35,087 bases of DNA from Muribacter muris (GTDB lineage: Bacteria > Pseudomonadota > Gammaproteobacteria > Enterobacterales > Pasteurellaceae). The notes under the pieces are model-generated. The model worked only from the letters and a program-made list of their open reading frames with translations, had not been told where the DNA came from and did not search any database. Location: contig NZ_JWIZ01000030.1 in NCBI RefSeq assembly GCF_001038205.1, positions 1 to 35,087 on the forward strand. Reading direction: 5' to 3'. The translations under genes and the position numbers were made by a program. This document shows, piece by piece, positions 34,469-35,087 of this stretch (positions are counted from its first letter, which is position 1; the number at the start of each line of letters is the position of its first letter).

Positions 34469-34981
34469 ATGTTAAGAAAAATAGGCTTATTTGGTGTGAT
34501 TATCTTGTTGCATTTTAAATCTTTCGCTGCCGATAATTTATCGCTCATTCAAAACAATAATGAGCTAACCATAAATTATCAAATAGACAATGCAACTGAT
34601 ATTAACATAAACAAGATGTTACACAGTTTACTCATCAAAGAAAAAACAACTACTCACTCTCCAAACGGTCATTTTAAGGTAACTATTCGCATAGAATCAA
34701 AAATATCGAAAGAATTTTACGATACACTCAGACTATACAGTAACGGTGAATTTCTGTTATATCGTGATTATCTTCTGCCGGAGCAAATAACCTATCAAGA
34801 TAATACAAAAATAAATATCAAAGATGATCGCTACCCGTCTATTTCTATTTTAGAGAATCAAGAAAAGCAATATATTATCGGGAAACGATATATTTTCTTT
34901 GGTAAGCGAGAAAAAATTAAAATATTAGGGTTAGACAATAATATTGCGTTTAAACACAAAATCACTGTTGCGAGCCACTAA
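34469..34981 (+). CDS. Small exported protein, unknown function, possibly 3'-truncated
   Basis: A 170-residue protein I do not recognise. The first 20 residues (MLRKIGLFGVIILLHFKSFA) form a signal peptide cleaved before ADNLSLIQ; the rest is polar, rich in I, N, K and Y, with no cysteines, suggesting a small periplasmic or secreted beta-rich protein. An AAGGAG site 7 bases before this ATG favours it over an ATG ten codons earlier. The gene is clearly more AT-rich than its neighbours, hinting at transfer. Its stop codon and last residues (ASH) fall inside the repeats of the suspected insertion-sequence end starting near 34966, so the original C-terminus may be lost. A CRP-type promoter lies upstream. 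Confidence 0.6.
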   Translation: MLRKIGLFGVIILLHFKSFAADNLSLIQNNNELTINYQIDNATDININKMLHSLLIKEKTTTHSPNGHFKVTIRIESKISKEFYDTLRLYSNGEFLLYRDYLLPEQITYQDNTKINIKDDRYPSISILENQEKQYIIGKRYIFFGKREKIKILGLDNNIAFKHKITVASH

Positions 34982-35087
34982 AATTGCGAAAATGAACCAC
35001 TAAAAAAGCGAAACAAATCCCCCCCCTCATTTTTTCTTAGTTGTAGTGGTTCATCTTTATCCCCAGTTCACAATATCGCCTATCCGC
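34966..35087. mobile_element. Possible end of an insertion sequence (multiple terminal repeats)
   Basis: From TGTTGCGAGCCACTAAAA, two direct 22-bp units begin at 34975 and 34997. They share CCACTAAAA, two variable bases, then GCGAAA. A third, inverted copy of the core follows: ATGAACCACTA (34992-35002) pairs with TAGTGGTTCAT (35044-35054). Repeated terminal motifs behind a TG end resemble the termini of IS21-type elements. No transposase is inside the window and the far end is missing, so identity and exact boundary are inferred. Confidence 0.4.

Noticed and set aside
35019-35026. Run of eight C as a phase-variation tract
   Set aside because: No reading frame or promoter in the window depends on it; it may matter only if a gene spans the right edge.

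Overview
The window is chromosomal DNA from a member of the Pasteurellaceae. The evidence is the gene content (FtsN, RraB, LpxB, a porin, ClpPX, DsbD and TusA of gamma-proteobacterial type) and many copies of the 'Apl-type' DNA uptake signal sequence ACAAGCGGT(C), both inside genes and between them. That signal variant marks the Actinobacillus pleuropneumoniae / Mannheimia / Bibersteinia branch rather than the Haemophilus influenzae branch (AAGTGCGGT). Species cannot be fixed from the sequence alone.

Layout. 1-2277: the 3' end of a trimeric autotransporter adhesin whose stalk is an almost perfect Ser/Ala heptad repeat, followed by a DUF2827 glycosyltransferase-like gene. 2288-5081 (minus): argH, with two ArgR boxes at exact 21-bp spacing over its promoter, and pepQ. 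5111-7337 (plus): tusA and dsbD. 7372-10542 (minus): priA, fxsA, rraB. 10698-15483 (plus): ilvD, a small lipoprotein, then scrK and scrB for intracellular sucrose-6-phosphate use, with no transporter or regulator beside them. 15529-21251 (minus): a DUF2322 gene, ftsN (TTG start), thiQ, thiP (no thiB), a porin and add. 21364-24869: lpxB (plus), a SufE-like gene (minus, overlapping lpxB tail to tail), and the clpP-clpX operon (plus). 24966-31576 (minus): carB and carA, separated by a DUF1016 nuclease-fold gene, an internally deleted phzF-family pseudogene and a DJ-1/PfpI gene. 31832-34232 (plus): cyuA and chaA. 34469 to the edge: an AT-rich gene for a small exported protein behind a consensus CRP site, ending inside repeats that look like the end of an insertion sequence.

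How genes work together. argH and carA/carB share arginine biosynthesis, and both have ArgR-like boxes upstream. carA also has a PurR-like palindrome in a promoter spacer, as expected for an enzyme feeding both arginine and pyrimidines. ClpP and ClpX form one protease. ScrK and ScrB complete sucrose breakdown after uptake. ThiP and ThiQ are two of the three parts of a thiamine importer. The adhesin and its DUF2827 neighbour may be a substrate-and-modifier pair, which is the most interesting hypothesis here.

No rRNA, tRNA, CRISPR array, prophage or complete insertion sequence was seen. No gap between genes exceeds 300 bases. The longest are 31577-31831 (carA/cyuA regulatory region), 5354-5594 (a GC-rich hairpin and an uptake signal, no convincing promoter) and 34233-34468 (terminator, then CRP-type promoter).
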